Shown here: positions 10,533-23,833 of the stretch, in pieces
How positions within the stretch are numbered: the stretch's first letter is position 1
How the letters are laid out: every line of letters begins with the position of its first letter
Origin: Varroa destructor
Lineage: Eukaryota; Arthropoda; Arachnida; Mesostigmata; Varroidae
Length of the DNA: 64,000 nucleotides
Direction: 5' to 3'
Assembly (NCBI RefSeq): GCF_002443255.2
Contig: NW_019211454.1
Coordinates: 881,936 to 945,935 of the forward strand
Notes under the pieces: generated by a model
The model's database searches: none
Told to the model about the DNA's origin: nothing
The model's input: only the letters and a program-made list of their open reading frames with translations
Made by a program: the position numbers and the translations under genes

Positions 10533-13500
10533 GTAGGTTTCTGAAGCAGAGCACATTTCTATAACACTTTTGTCGGATTGCTTTAAAACAACCATTCGAT
10601 GATGAAATAGAATTATTGCTGTGTTATAAAAAATCATCCGTAAAAACACACAAGTAACTAGTTATTATCTTCTCGATACAAGGCCATTTGACTCTTTTCT
10701 ATTACGTAGGCAGCATTTTGGGCTCTTTCCATGTTGTCAACCACTGACCATTAGGGCCTCCCATAATGTCTTATGTGTTGGTATTGAGCTAATGGGAACC
10801 AACCATCTGATCGTGTAAGGTATTAAAGAATCACTAAAATTCCTACTTCTACACTTAGTAGACAAGGATGAGGAATTTTACCTAAATTGCCTATTCAATT
10901 GAGCACATGGATGGACGTAGAGACAAAAACTGATAATTAGTGGTATAGACTCAACGGTATCTACGACTTATCATTTAGGATGTATACTCCTATTATAATT
11001 ATTACAGAATATTGGATAGATATTACTTTTTGGCGTTTAGTTAGACAACTCTAGCGGTTTGAGGACGGTGCGCCCATGTATAATTTTATTTGATAGAAGC
11101 CAGTTTATATTTTTCATAATCTTTATTCGAATACTTGAAAAAACGATAATATGGCAATTTTTTTGCCAGCTTAGTGATTTTTGAGCTGCAAGTAGTCTGG
11201 TTATTGGCGCAGAGTTAATTTGAGTTCGTTGATCTAATTTCTAATGCTCTATAGGAAAGAAAGCGGAAAAAACAAACGAGGTATGTCTAAGCTCAATAGG
11301 TCATACATTTTGCTTCAAGAAACTTCAGCTACGTTCCTTTAGTTATTGCAAGCACAATCATTGTTTTCGCTACGCTTTCTTTAGCGCTTATTCCTTGACC
11401 TGTATAGCACAGTGGACTTTGTAATACAACTGCATTTCAAATTAGAAGTTGAAGTGGAGGGTTTGAAACTTATGCCCTACGATATTCATATTAACCTTAA
11501 TGAAGCCCTCATGCTAATATCTCAAAGTTACTCTTGCAATTTCTTTTGTGCCACAAACATAAGGGTTTCAATTCGAGAACTTTGCTTCTTTTAAAGACAA
11601 CATTACGTTTCTTTAATCACTGTAATCGCATTTACGCCTCTTGACTTTCCATTTACAGGTAAGGGAATTAAGTGGCCAATTTGATTTTAGAAAACTTCCG
11701 CGTTAGTCTTAGGATGTAGCGAATCAGAACTATAAAGCGGATTTACGAAGCGCTGTCATTAAACAGATTTTTTTTTTCAACAGTACTCTTAGGCTTGAAA
11801 AGAGCAGCGGCATAACTGTGAGGCCTATGTGGATGTAAAATGAAGCATTAAAATTAAAATCTGATAATATTTCTCTTAAACTGAAACAGACTACTGATGT
11901 TTAGAGGAACAGTTTCGGGAACAGCAAAAGGTACTTGGAATTATGTAATAACACCGCAGGGTACATACTTTTACTTGCAAACGTGCCAATTACGTATATT
12001 ATGTTTCTGTCTCCCTGAAGGAGTTAAATTTGAGAAGTCTTTTCACTGTAGGCACGAAGATACATGAGAGCTAATGTTTTGAGCCTCTGAAGATCTACCC
12101 GCTTATAAGCTGAAGTGAAGGAAAAAGCTTATAATTTAAAGATTCGCCACAAGTCTTCGATATCATAACATTGGTTTCAAAGCTATAGAAGAGGCAGAGT
12201 AGTTCGCGAAAGCATATTTTTAATATCATCCAAAAATTAATCTTGAGCTTTTTAGTCAGAGTCTGTAGTGATTGTGAAGCCTGAGATTTAATGATCGTTC
12301 ATTTTTCATCAAAATATTGTTGCTCGCGGTAGGAAAACAGTTGCCAACTACACCAGTTTTGGTATCGATTTCATTGCCACCTAAACCACGTTAGTGATAG
12401 ATTTCCCACTCAGGCATCACCAAAGAACAGTGTTTTTTTGAGAGACTTCTACGGGTGTCTACAGAGTGTAAACTAGACTCACGGCCTTATGATGGCCCCT
12501 TTTTTGCGGTCATTAAATGTCCGACTGGGTAGATACCAAGGCGTATGTCCAGAGAGGTTTCCCTATCGATAAGGCGTCGCCAAACACAAAAGTGTACAAT
12601 CTACTGCAAGCAAAGTGTAAAAGCTCCTGCAGTGTTGACAAGATAGGGAGCACGGAGTCAGTGCGAAAATTCTATTCAGGCACCGGTGCAACACCGCTAC
12701 TAACGTTGACTGCAGTATTTCACTGAACCCCACTTCTAGCTGACAAACAGAATTATCTTCAATAAGATATTGACCCTTTCTGGGGAAAGCCTTCTGTATT
12801 ATTTACTCGTTCTTGCTATAATGGTTCCCATTCACGAGTATATACTTTAGCCAATCGAATACACAGCACGAAACGATTACGAAAATTGTTCACGCTTTCT
12901 TGGGCTATAGAAAACAATAAGTAAATTTGAATCCATATAATAAATAGGGTATTCCAAAGTACTCTAATTACTACTTCAGCACAGGATTAACGCAAAAAAA
13001 AATGCAGCTCAAGCACACTGAGAATATTCTGAGAGAGGCATCGACGCGCATCTTAAATTTCCTAAAACACAATAGAAAAGCAATCGCAGTTAATTTGGAA
13101 CTCATAAATTAGTGATGGCTCTTTACTCACTACAACTCGATTGCGGATTGATATCACGTTGTTTTCTTGTATCTGCGCTCGTTTAACCAGGTCAATTGCT
13201 CTATTCTTTTGCGCGTTAAACTTTTTTTCACTCGTTTTACAATTGAACTGCAGTTAAGTCATATGCATACCTTGTAATACCGACTGGGTGGCTAGGCGAC
13301 ATAAAGTTGAAGAAGTTCCTTTCGGTAGCAACTGAATGTGTACCTCTCATGAAGTTGCCGCACCGGCCCGTGCTCACTGCGTGACTGTTGATAAAGTGCT
13401 ACATTACTAAAATACCTAAACGGAACTACTTCCAACTAGACGGTGCAATCTAATGCATGCTTTAATCACACTATTACTTCCAAGGTTCACGTTGCAAAAT

Positions 13501-16500
13501 TTCGTCGGATTAAGTGAAAGTACTGCCTCAATCCAGGCTAAACGCCGCCAGTCTTTTTTGACGAAGTTGTTTGTTCTCGTTGTATCTTTACCTATTGGCT
13601 TTACTGAAACTTTCGAAAGAGGAATTCTTCCAGTTTTTTGAAAACCACTTCAGAAAGCTATAGATCTGTTGGTCATATCTGTTCATCTAATAGAAAGAAT
13701 TGTCATTGATTTAATACACTACTTTATGCTATCAAAAAAATTCCTTGGTCCCCAAAAAGATGGCTTAGAAAGGAGTTTGCAACTCCTATAAGTATGTTAT
13801 AATCGGGCCACCGCAAGCAACACTGCTCAGAGTTGACATGTAATATACTGCAAGTTATCGCGTATCTTCGAAAAACTTCATTGATGTCTCTGACGGCTGG
13901 TTAGCGGCTGCATGGTGCCAACCTTTTTCACTAAGCAACCTGTCCCTCCGGGATCTGTCAGGGCCCAGCCCAGTAAACAATTTTCGCGCAGAGCCTAGAG
14001 GCGCGTCCCAACAAACAGCAACTACTCAAAAAATGTGCCAATGACCTAAATATATATGGAAATTCGAAATAGCCAGACCCGCTAAGAATTCATAGAGCAA
14101 TTGACTGCACTTCCGCATCATATGCGAGCTATTTTACTTAGATCAGCAGGCTATGAAGGAACAAATTGATTGCTAACATTTGGGAGTTCCCTTTTATAGG
14201 CAAATAAAATATAGAATCATATAATAGATACGGCCTCTCGCATCAGCAGTCTTATTCTTAATATATCTTCAGTGAAGCACATGTTCAAAATATGGGATTA
14301 TATGATTCTTCGGCTTGATCTAGATAGATATGTTGTGCCCACGTATAAATACTCCTCTCCTAGAACGATATTAAAAAAAGTTAATTCAAGACATGTAAAG
14401 AAAGCAGGATAATATGTTTGCCGTTACTGGCGCTGATCGGCATTTAGTATCTTCTAGAATGCGTGTCTCTGCTCTAACATTAATTTTCTAATGGCCGTCA
14501 GTGAAGACCTTCGCTATTTAGGAAATAAGCTTATAATATCATTATCCATCTTTCCAAAGGCAGAAATGTCTCGTCGTAAGTGGTTTCTTATCACAACGCC
14601 TTGATATTGAAGGTTGGTGTCCAAAGGATGAGGATAAATTAAACGAACGTCTTTGGCTGGCAAAAATAATTATATTTTCACAAGATGTTAAAACAAACAA
14701 TTATTCCTTGAAGACCGAGTTAGAATAGCACGACGCGCAGAATTGATCTAAAGATTTTACATGGTACCCTGCTATATGCTCAATAAATAGTAAACAACGC
14801 GAATAGATCATGCTATAGTACAAATATATATCATATGCAAACTACGAGATAGGCAACTAGGTATATTCCTGTGTACATATATACAATATTTAAATGAATG
14901 AAATTCTTGATGGCTTCTAAGTTTTTAAATTAAACTTAAAAAAAATTGACAAAATCTAATTACTTACAGAGTTAGCTAAATATATGGATGTTTTTAGGTA
15001 GGAGATTGCCTTTGTAAGCTGGGACCTTCGGTATACAAATTAAGGGTGGTGCCAGCCAGTTATCTCAAGCGTGTGAGCTTATGTTTGTTACGATATCACT
15101 ATATGTGTGACGTTACGTTTAAATGCGTTTGCTTGTTAGCTATATTTAAATGAAAGCAGATTCTTGGATGAAATTATTTGTATGCCCCGCTTCTGACGGG
15201 CGCTTATATAGCTAATACTCAGTTCCGCCACGGAGTCAATTTCTAGTCTACAAACTTGTGACAAAGTATCACCATACATATTTGCGAAGTGGCGACAAGC
15301 ACGTTTCCCTTCACAAGCACGACAAGCATGTAAAACCTTCACTCAGTTATGCTAATAATCCGCTAGATACAGAAGTTACGCTGTTGAAAGGCTGTAAGTT
15401 TTTCTTCCGAAAAATGCATGTCTACTCAATTAAAGACACACTAATTTGCTAGTATGAGCATGTACATTATCAAAAAACTCTTGCTTTCGCCATGATCAAA
15501 TCATAGGCTTGCCGTAGAAAGAGGCTCTACTACGAAGCATAGCGAATGAATGCATGTCCTTTATTTCGATATACTGCTGCGACTGACATTGTTTTAACCG
15601 ACACATATTGTCATACTCATATCATGGAGAACAGAACGTTTTTCGAAATTGTTTGGAACAGAGTTTGACAGCAAACAAAGATGTAAAGCAGATGTAGAAT
15701 AGCCATGTGAAACGTCCAACTTTGAGACTATATTTCTTTAAAATGCGCGTTGTTGCGCTTTGTTTTGAACATTAGCGATGAAGACTAGTAGAGGTTTCTT
15801 TTTTATTTTGCAGCTGTTTATCCACGTTTACTTTCTATATATCGTATCACCCCACATCTGAACCATGAGGTCTTACTACAGGAGTCATCCTGAAGTTAGT
15901 CCCTTGCCAAAATCCGGGAAATGCAGGTTAATATTGCCAAATATCAGCCCAAGTGTGGAGTATTACAAGCCATGATTATGCGCTTTGTGGGTCTTGCTGG
16001 ACATATCCGAGCTTTTAGTAACGAACCTATGAAGCAACGTTCCATGAGGCCGTAGTAAACATCTGTCAACTCATGTTGGCCATATGTTCATGGATACCAT
16101 GGCCACGTACCTTTCAGCCAAATATATATATACACATTTTGCTTTGTTAACACACACGCTCTTTAAATATATATAACACCAAGAGTTTACTATAAACTGT
16201 GCGTAATAATCCATACCGAATTACGAACGACTGAAATTGAAATAAAAGTTAGCCAGAAAGTAGAAATAAATCAGACTGAACCGCAATTTTACAATTTTTG
16301 ACAGAAGCCGTTGTGAGATTGACGCTGAATTGCGTCTATGTGGCTAATCGCACATTGGGAGCACAGAAGAGCACTTTTTATAGTCGGAAATTACATTCAT
16401 GTGAGTAATTGGAAGTTAAAATAAATCTCTAGTTCTTTTTATTTTGTTGGCCTATACGTATTAACACTTAATAATATATGGAACTATGTAAAAGCGTATT

Positions 16501-18736
16501 TAATCAACACGGGCTGATAAGTAACTGCTTTTATGCCCAGATACTTTACGCATATATTGTTATGGTCATCGAATTATTTACGAAATGACACACACTCAAA
16601 TTGGTGCCTCGTCAAGAATTATGGATGAAACCTGCTTTAAGTAGTCATGGTAAAAACGCACTTGGAAAGGATAGATATATATGACCCGTGCCAATAATTT
16701 TAGAAGCTTCTGTATGAGAACGAAATATTGTTTAAATAGATACCACTTAGCGTTTCATTTTTGCAATTTTTGCAACGAGAGGAGAACGAATCTTAGAAAT
16801 CAAGCGCTGATTCGAAAAGGAATGCAGCGGTCGGCCAAGCCGCTAACTGTTCGATGGCTGGTCCTTAAAGACTAAAAGTTTTTTTAACATTAACTTTGTA
16901 ACTTGGCTGACCACTCCATTCATACTCGAATAAATCTTTGGAATCGATCATGGATACATGCATATAAGTAGCCTATCGGCATGGACGACAGATATGCAGC
17001 TTGTAACATTTGCTCCTTGTAACGGGGATACACGTCACGATTATTTGCAACGCGCACTCTATAGAAAGTAGTCCGTTTTCTACTTTATCGTCCTCAGCTA
17101 CGTCGTCCATAGGCGATTGTCATCCCTAATCGAAGCAGTTCATTATGACGAGATTATGAAGGTCAAACCATAGAAGTCTTTACAAATTGGTAACTTTTGT
17201 CACCAGGTCTACGGTCGACACCGATTTCGAGAACCCCTGCTCGTTAAAGATGGGAACCTGAACTGAGTCGTATTAGGTGAACACAACAGTGTATGTCTAG
17301 CTCCTTTTTTTTCTAATAATTTAGGCTCTTAATAGCAGCTATTACATTTGGCCTTAGTCACTATCTATCTGAATTATTCACTACTAACAGGACTTTAATT
17401 TTAGCAAACAAAACTTTAGGGGCCCTTCTAGCTTGTAGGTTTTAATGGAGTTTTTTTAATGCTAACTAAAGTAAGCATAGGAGCGCACGTGAGGTTTTAA
17501 GTTTGTAAGTGTCGACGGAGTAAGAATCTCGGGCGGCGTGGAAAGAGCTTCACGTAAAATTTACTCGTAGAAGAGACCTATGTATTTTTGGGTCTCTGCA
17601 AATAAATTCGTTGTCTTCAGTGGCGCGTCTCAACGCCGAACTGTTTTATTAGTACTTTAAGTGCTAATATTATTGAGGACGTACCGTCAAGACTAATAGT
17701 AAAAAAAAAGCCTAGACTTAGGTTTTTCGATTTAAGCGATTGTGGGCTATCTAATTGTCTAATAATTAGACGCTCGAGAACCTGCCGCCGAATTTTTAGT
17801 GCTGCTACTTTGCAATTTCCGTCGATAGATTCTTATCAATTACCTGATCTAGTCTGATTCGCAGTTACGAAAGGGTTCCGACAACTTCATTAAGAATCAG
17901 GATCAGAACTGAGGATTAACTTTATTGCATTTAATGCTGACGAAAAACAGTTATTTAATAAATAAGCATTGTCAAGTGATATCTGTTTGTTAGGTACCAC
18001 AAAGCTTCATTTTTTACGAAATCGCACAGTATACAATCGAAGTAAGCGCTCTGACTTCAACATATCAGGAATTAAATGATCACACTGTCCTTTCGACGTT
18101 CGAAATCGAGTACACCTTAATCTGGAAATGAGTAAAGCTTAGCCACAAGAAGCTTACTATTGGCTTAATGTACAATATTTGCCGTGTTGTTGATTTGAGA
18201 CGACTGGAGTGACACTGTTCTACTTAGTCTTATTTTTATTTAGTAGTCTTGAGTAATTATTTTTTAAACAGCTGCTGAAATTTAAAGATGTTGCCATCTT
18301 TCATTTACTGCCACCCGTCGATGTAAGATAGACGTATCCACTCAGCATACTTAATTTAGTTCAAATGCATTTATAGTACTAAAAACACAAAAAAGCCAAT
18401 CCTATAGTCCTAAAACTCCATAAAATTAGACGACCACCTCAGCTGAGTAAAAGAGGAATAACGTGATCAAGTGCCTGCTTATGAATCCATTCCTGTCGCA
18501 GTAGTACAACTGATTTCGATAAGTAACTCTCGGTATGTAACAATACACATAACTTTAAAGTGAATTTCAAAGAAAGTTCAAAGAAACGTGAAAAAAATTA
18601 CTTTGAAGAGAAGGCTAAGCAAATATTGAGCGAGTTGCAAATAATTGAAGTATTATTTAGATCGATAGCACAAGTTTTTTAGCATATTATTAACAACTGT
18701 AGGAATAGTATTGACGCATTTGCACGTAGCGTAGTA

Positions 18737-18788
18737 TTTTTCGTATACGAAAAACAGTTTTTATAAAACCGCTTTTCGTATACGCAAA
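18737..18788. repeat. Inverted repeat pair with CGTATACG cores
   Basis: An 18-base perfect palindrome, TTTTTCGTATACGAAAAA, at 18737-18754 is followed about 20 bases later by a near copy, CTTTTCGTATACGCAAAA. Each half can fold alone, or the two can pair with each other. The spacer is AT-rich. The arrangement resembles the ends of a small inverted-repeat element or a protein-binding site pair, but no partner gene is seen. Confidence 0.65.
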
Positions 18789-20608
18789 ATCAAATGCATA
18801 GTTTATGGAGAAAACAGCCGTAATATTAAGACACAACGTCCTACCATAGTATCATCCACGTTGGTATCGATCATTTGCAGAATAGTACCGACTTTCTTTA
18901 TATAAACACACAATCGAACCGTTTACAAACACTATCCGTAGCTTTGTAAACTGGCTGAAATCTATAACGAAACACTTATTAATTTCATGTTATGACGTAC
19001 GCTCAGGACTTGCTACAAGGGGTTTTTCATGACGTCACCTTTACTCCAGTGATGAACGTTCTCTTACTACCAGTAGATTGGAGCCGTCAGGACTCCCTTG
19101 ATGTCCAAAGTAACTTATTCTAGATACTGCTTATGCCAGTCTGAAGCCATTATGCATCAGTTCAGTGAAGGGCTGATTTACCGATCGCATCTCGATGGGT
19201 GCGTGCGTGTAACCTTTGCATACATCTGAGTAATAATAGTTAACTACACAGAGTATATAATTTTTACGCGTCTAATACTATTTACTATATGATCCTTATC
19301 ATATAGATATTCATTTCGAATTAGATATTCATCAATCGAACATTACGTTCAACAAATGTAAGTCAACCAGTCATTGATGCTAATTTTTAAAGCCTTTAGG
19401 AGACCATGTCGCTAAAATGAGATGATACCCGAAGACCATACGTTTAGAGTGTTTGGAATACGAGTTCATTATCGTGCATCCCGTCTGTAGCCTTTAAGTG
19501 TAGTGGTTCTGGTGTGCGTCATCAGCGTATCTAATGGTACTGATAGTTGAGATCTTTTGTATTAGACAATAAGACTCAATAGTCTATTGTTGTTCTCTCT
19601 CTCAAAGTAGTGCTTTTTACCATCAAGGGGTGATCCTAGGTAACCCAAGCCTTTAACCCTATTGACAACCTCTCGAGTTTTACGAGGATGATTGACCATC
19701 TTTTACTCAAGTCATAGAGTTTCTAGGCATGTCCTACTATTTTCTTACGATTTAACAATGTCAATCAACAGATTCACATCTGCACTTTTCCTACACCTAA
19801 AATACTTTCTATTTATATCTTCTAAAATTAGGTAATCTCCTTAATTGTTTAACTTCGCACGAGATATAGACGTTGGTGAAGTCTCTGTAGTACATTTACG
19901 TACTAATCATATGCTAGCGTGGTAAATCTACCTCTTGTAGACGTGTGGCTCAGCATCCGCAGTTGAACTTGCCATCTGTGCTCTTCTTTCTTCTATTATC
20001 TATAATAACTGACTAAATAATACATGCCACACTGTACAGTAAGGCAAGAATCTTTGTCTAACAGACGGACATTTTCCTTTTATATACACTCTTTAACTTA
20101 GCAAAAAACTAATAGAAATTTATGACAGATATTTTATAATAGTGACAAATTTTATTTTTATCAATAGTGAAGCGACGAAATATAAAAGGATCAATGCGTA
20201 TATTTTTTTTGAGAATTGGCAAAAATTGCTTTCCTTGGACAACACATTTGTACCTGAACGCATTTTTCTCTTACAATTCGGATCGTATCAGATGCTTGCT
20301 TTTTCCCAGTGGCTGTTCTCGTGCAATTGTATTTTAAGACTGTTGTCCTTATTTCAGCAGAAAGGCCGTTAGCTATTCTTAAACACGTTAGAGCAGCTGA
20401 AAGAATGGCAATATAACATACGCATTTTCAAATGCCACCTGGGAAACCTGTTTCACCTAAGACATTTTCTTTCGTATTACTTCCTCGACGGCGATGCCTC
20501 AAGATGATAAATATCTTTTTTTACATACTTCGATTTGCTCTCAAATGAAACAACATTTAAATCTATTTTTTTTTTTATTGACACACATCTCCTTTGGTTT
20601 CAACCGAT

Positions 20609-20610
20609 TA

Positions 20611-20641
<31 letters not shown>

Positions 20642-20642
20642 T
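20609..20642 (+). repeat. (TA)12 microsatellite followed by a T-run
   Basis: About twelve TA units run straight into ten T residues. A smaller mixed TATA/TACA tract follows near 20875-20900. Confidence 0.9.
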
Positions 20643-21239
20643 CTCTTAGATAAGCCTGTTGTTCATTTATGGCTGTCTCTTGCGAAATAATTATAATATT
20701 ATTTTGTAATTCACAGAAAACATTAATTTTCTTTATTAACCAAGAGCAGCAGCCTGTTTACAGTGGAATCGGGGCATGACATAAACATGAACAAGAATAA
20801 CAGTAATAACATTAACACCTTTTCACAAATTCACAAGTATATACCTCATATGCCCTATAACAGTTTGTTAAAAAGATATATATATACATATATATACATA
20901 TTCTTTATTTTCTACAATCGATAGTAAGTTAAATTTAGCCATACCTGCGGACAACCGTAGCAAACCTTGTCCTGATACAAAAACTAGCAAGTTGGATTTT
21001 TAGGAGTCATCTAAAGAAAGCAGTATGGAAGTGAAGCTTAGACTAAGACATAAAGTTATTCAAATATTTCCTTTTCGCTTTACATATTCATCGGTCATTT
21101 ACTTATAGATTACCGCTTAAATGCGTTTGATCAGCACGCTCACTATAATTTCGTTTTGTAATGAGCGAAATTTTATCTTGAAATCGGGCTCTAAATATAG
21201 ATGCTTCAGGTGAAAAAAAGCGCATTTGTATGATAGTTT

Positions 21240-22010
21240 TCTAGCCATTTTTTGGAGTTAGAAAGCTGGGCCAAAAACCGGCTCAAAAATGGGTTGGATG
21301 GGTCAAAGCTAAAGCAACCTGGGATATTGGTGCCGCCTGTAGTAGGGACTTAATTAATGAAAAAACAGTGTGGAGATTTTTAGCTACATTTGAAAGTGAG
21401 ATTCTTATCTTGGAGGAGGCGTATTGTTCCGGCCAAACCTCCGAAATCGATGAAGACCACTCAAAGGCACCTTTGAACAAAGACGGCCGGGCCGGCGCCC
21501 AATTCTTGAGTGCATCCTAAAAGAATGGACCGCGAATAGTCGGTCATTGTAAGGTATTCTGAATCTATATGATTTTGTTAAAAGTTATCAAAGACTCTGG
21601 CTGCAGCTCAGCACAGTGGTTTATCGCCTCTCGGCATCTCGTCCCACATTGATTAACAAGCAATGACGGATTCCTACGCAGACTTGTGGCAACTAATGAG
21701 AAATGGTGTCTTTATGCCAATATGTAGGAGACAAAAAGGTTAGGTTACTTGCGGAGATTTGTCTAAACCTGTTGAATCAGACCCTATCCGGAAAAAACAA
21801 CGATTTGGGTTCGGCACATGGGATTATAGGTAGAAGTAGGTTGAAAAATGGTTGAAATCAAATCGCAAGGCGAGAGGAACGAGAGTTCAACGGTATTATT
21901 ATTCACGACAAATAGTATTCAGCTGAAATATGTCCGGATAGATATATTCTCAAGTTTCTATGTAAGACTGGATATTAATAAGGTGGGCATGACCGTCTAG
22001 CGACCATTAA
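21240..22010 (+). mobile_element. Mariner transposase relic 2
   Basis: Plus-strand mariner transposase fragments lie in order. Near 21360 the frame reads EKTVWRFLATFESEILILEE and continues to SGQTSEIDEDHSKAPL, aligning with mariner STCQRWFxRFRSGDFSLED...SGRPSExDDDQLKxL. Near 21668, in another frame, is FLRRLVATNEKWCLYANM followed by a stop and ETKR. This matches FLxRIVTGDEKWCLYxNMKQRKEW, the first catalytic region. Near 21792 PEKTTIWVRHMG resembles HPKKTMxCVWWDW. The second and third catalytic Asp blocks were not found, so the copy is broken or truncated on its right. Confidence 0.75.
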
Positions 22011-23469
22011 GTCGGGAATGCATTTAAAATATTTGGTTTTATGGTGAACACCGTAACTATGATATTAGCAAGAAACGACTAACGACTATAATATTAGAAA
22101 AATGATTATTCGAAATTAAGTTACAATATCATTGGAGCATGATGGTCTATTATGTCATGACAGACATTTTATTTTGGTATCAATAATTATTGCTTTTCAT
22201 AAACCGATTTTACGATCTTTTTATACAACCCCGTACACGTGTAGACTCGTAACCAAAGCCGGAATCATTTGCCATCGGAGGCGCTTCATTGCTCACATGT
22301 CTTCCTCAAGCCATCCTCGGCCAGGATGCGCGATGTCCATCATGTCTGGCGGATTCGACCTGCAACTGGAAAAGGAAACTTGCTTCGAAAAACATTGTAT
22401 ACATATAGATCCCACTTTGAACATAACAGCATAAACTTCTGGCAAAGTAACGCCAGACAGCCAGGTTCAACCAATGTAATAAACAGATTGACAACGTTCG
22501 GGATTTTCAAAAGCTGGAAGCAGCGCCTAATACAGTGGATGTAATGCGAAACGTGATGCCCGGTTGAGTTTAAAAAAATCGATGGAATAATGTCTGAGAG
22601 GTGCATATCGTTAATATGTGCAATACATTTGCTTCCTTCAGCATTAGTGTTTCTGAAGAAACAGGGAGCTTCAACTGAGCTATAGACGATGCGACTATAT
22701 AACTATGAACGTAACAATAACAATTACTGTCGGAATTTTACAGGATCGCGTATATTTTGATATACTCATATCAAGCCCTGCATTGGGACACTTGCGAGGA
22801 ATTTTTAGGCACAACGAAACAAGGGCGATACGAAGAAATTCTAAGTATCACGAGTGTACACCCGCTCCAATAAGTTTTAAACAAAAATGCCCAGGAATAT
22901 CCCACCATGAAGCCTTTTGTAACTAGGACAATGAACTTTGAAGTGTCCCTAGCCAAGATGATGTTGTGTTAGAATATTTCGCCCAACAGGAGTTGGCTAT
23001 AGGGTGATATGTGAAGCAGTTAATAATTTCCGTCACAACAGCATCGAAGAGAAGATAGGAAGACTATAAGGTCTTGTCTACTTTTCTAACCTTTTTTTTG
23101 TACATACGTATCTCACATATCAAGTGTCAAACAGAAAAGCTTTACAAAGTAATCTTTTTGTCAGAAATTAGTTTAAGCGGTCAATTCGTTTGTCTTCATA
23201 TAATGCACAATACCACAGTAAATTGGCATGCGCTGTATCAAATCCGTTCGGTTCAAGAAAAATTAAAGCTTTTGTGATAGCCCAAATTAATGCCCACATA
23301 ATTAAAGCGCTTGGTATTCAAACAAATCATAGACCATTGTATATGATCATTATGACATAATCGACCTTTTCTCTCTTAACAACTCAGTCTAGTGTTTATC
23401 TACGCTAGTAATATGACTGAGTCATCGTAACCCATTATCATGGTGATCAGACAAAGCAGCTTTAATTCT

Positions 23470-23775
23470 GCAGAAACATTTGTATACGACCAAATTGAAT
23501 GTGAAGTTGACGCAACAACATTTCACTTTTGTAGGAAAACCTATTCTGTACTTCCGTTTTAATACCAATTTGAATTTATAGGGCCAATTTGCGACCGATT
23601 TCTCGGACAGATATGACCTGCCTCTATTCAATGGTTTGTCTCCTAACAACAAGCAATGAAGTGCTGCCACGACGTCGTGAAGACGAGCAAGCTGACCGAC
23701 AAGCTCACAACCACAGTGTTCTCTGACATGTTTAATATGGCAATTATCAACCAATTCACTGAGAAAAAGCTTGAA
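23470..23775 (-). pseudogene. Serpin-like N-terminal fossil
   Basis: On the minus strand, around 23766 to 23646, one frame reads FFSVNWLIIAILNMSENTVV followed by VSLSV. This resembles serpin helix A and strand 6B, FSxxLxxxLxxxxxxNVVVSPxSV. The neighbouring frame then gives VVAALHCLLLGDKPLNRG and, further on, NWPYKFKLVLKRK, which could correspond to the ALxLLLxGAxxxT and YxLxxANxLF regions. The change of frame and missing residues mean no working protein could be made. Serpins are protease inhibitors that trap their target by a conformational change, but nothing C-terminal such as a reactive loop is present here. The match is by eye and moderate. Confidence 0.4.
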
Positions 23776-23816
23776 ATAATCGAGTTCCTTTTAACCATGC
23801 CATGAAGTCCGTGTGG

Positions 23817-23833
23817 ATATATATATATATATA
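23817..23833 (+). repeat. (AT)8 microsatellite
   Basis: Seventeen perfect alternating A/T bases immediately beside the serpin-like fossil. Confidence 0.9.
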
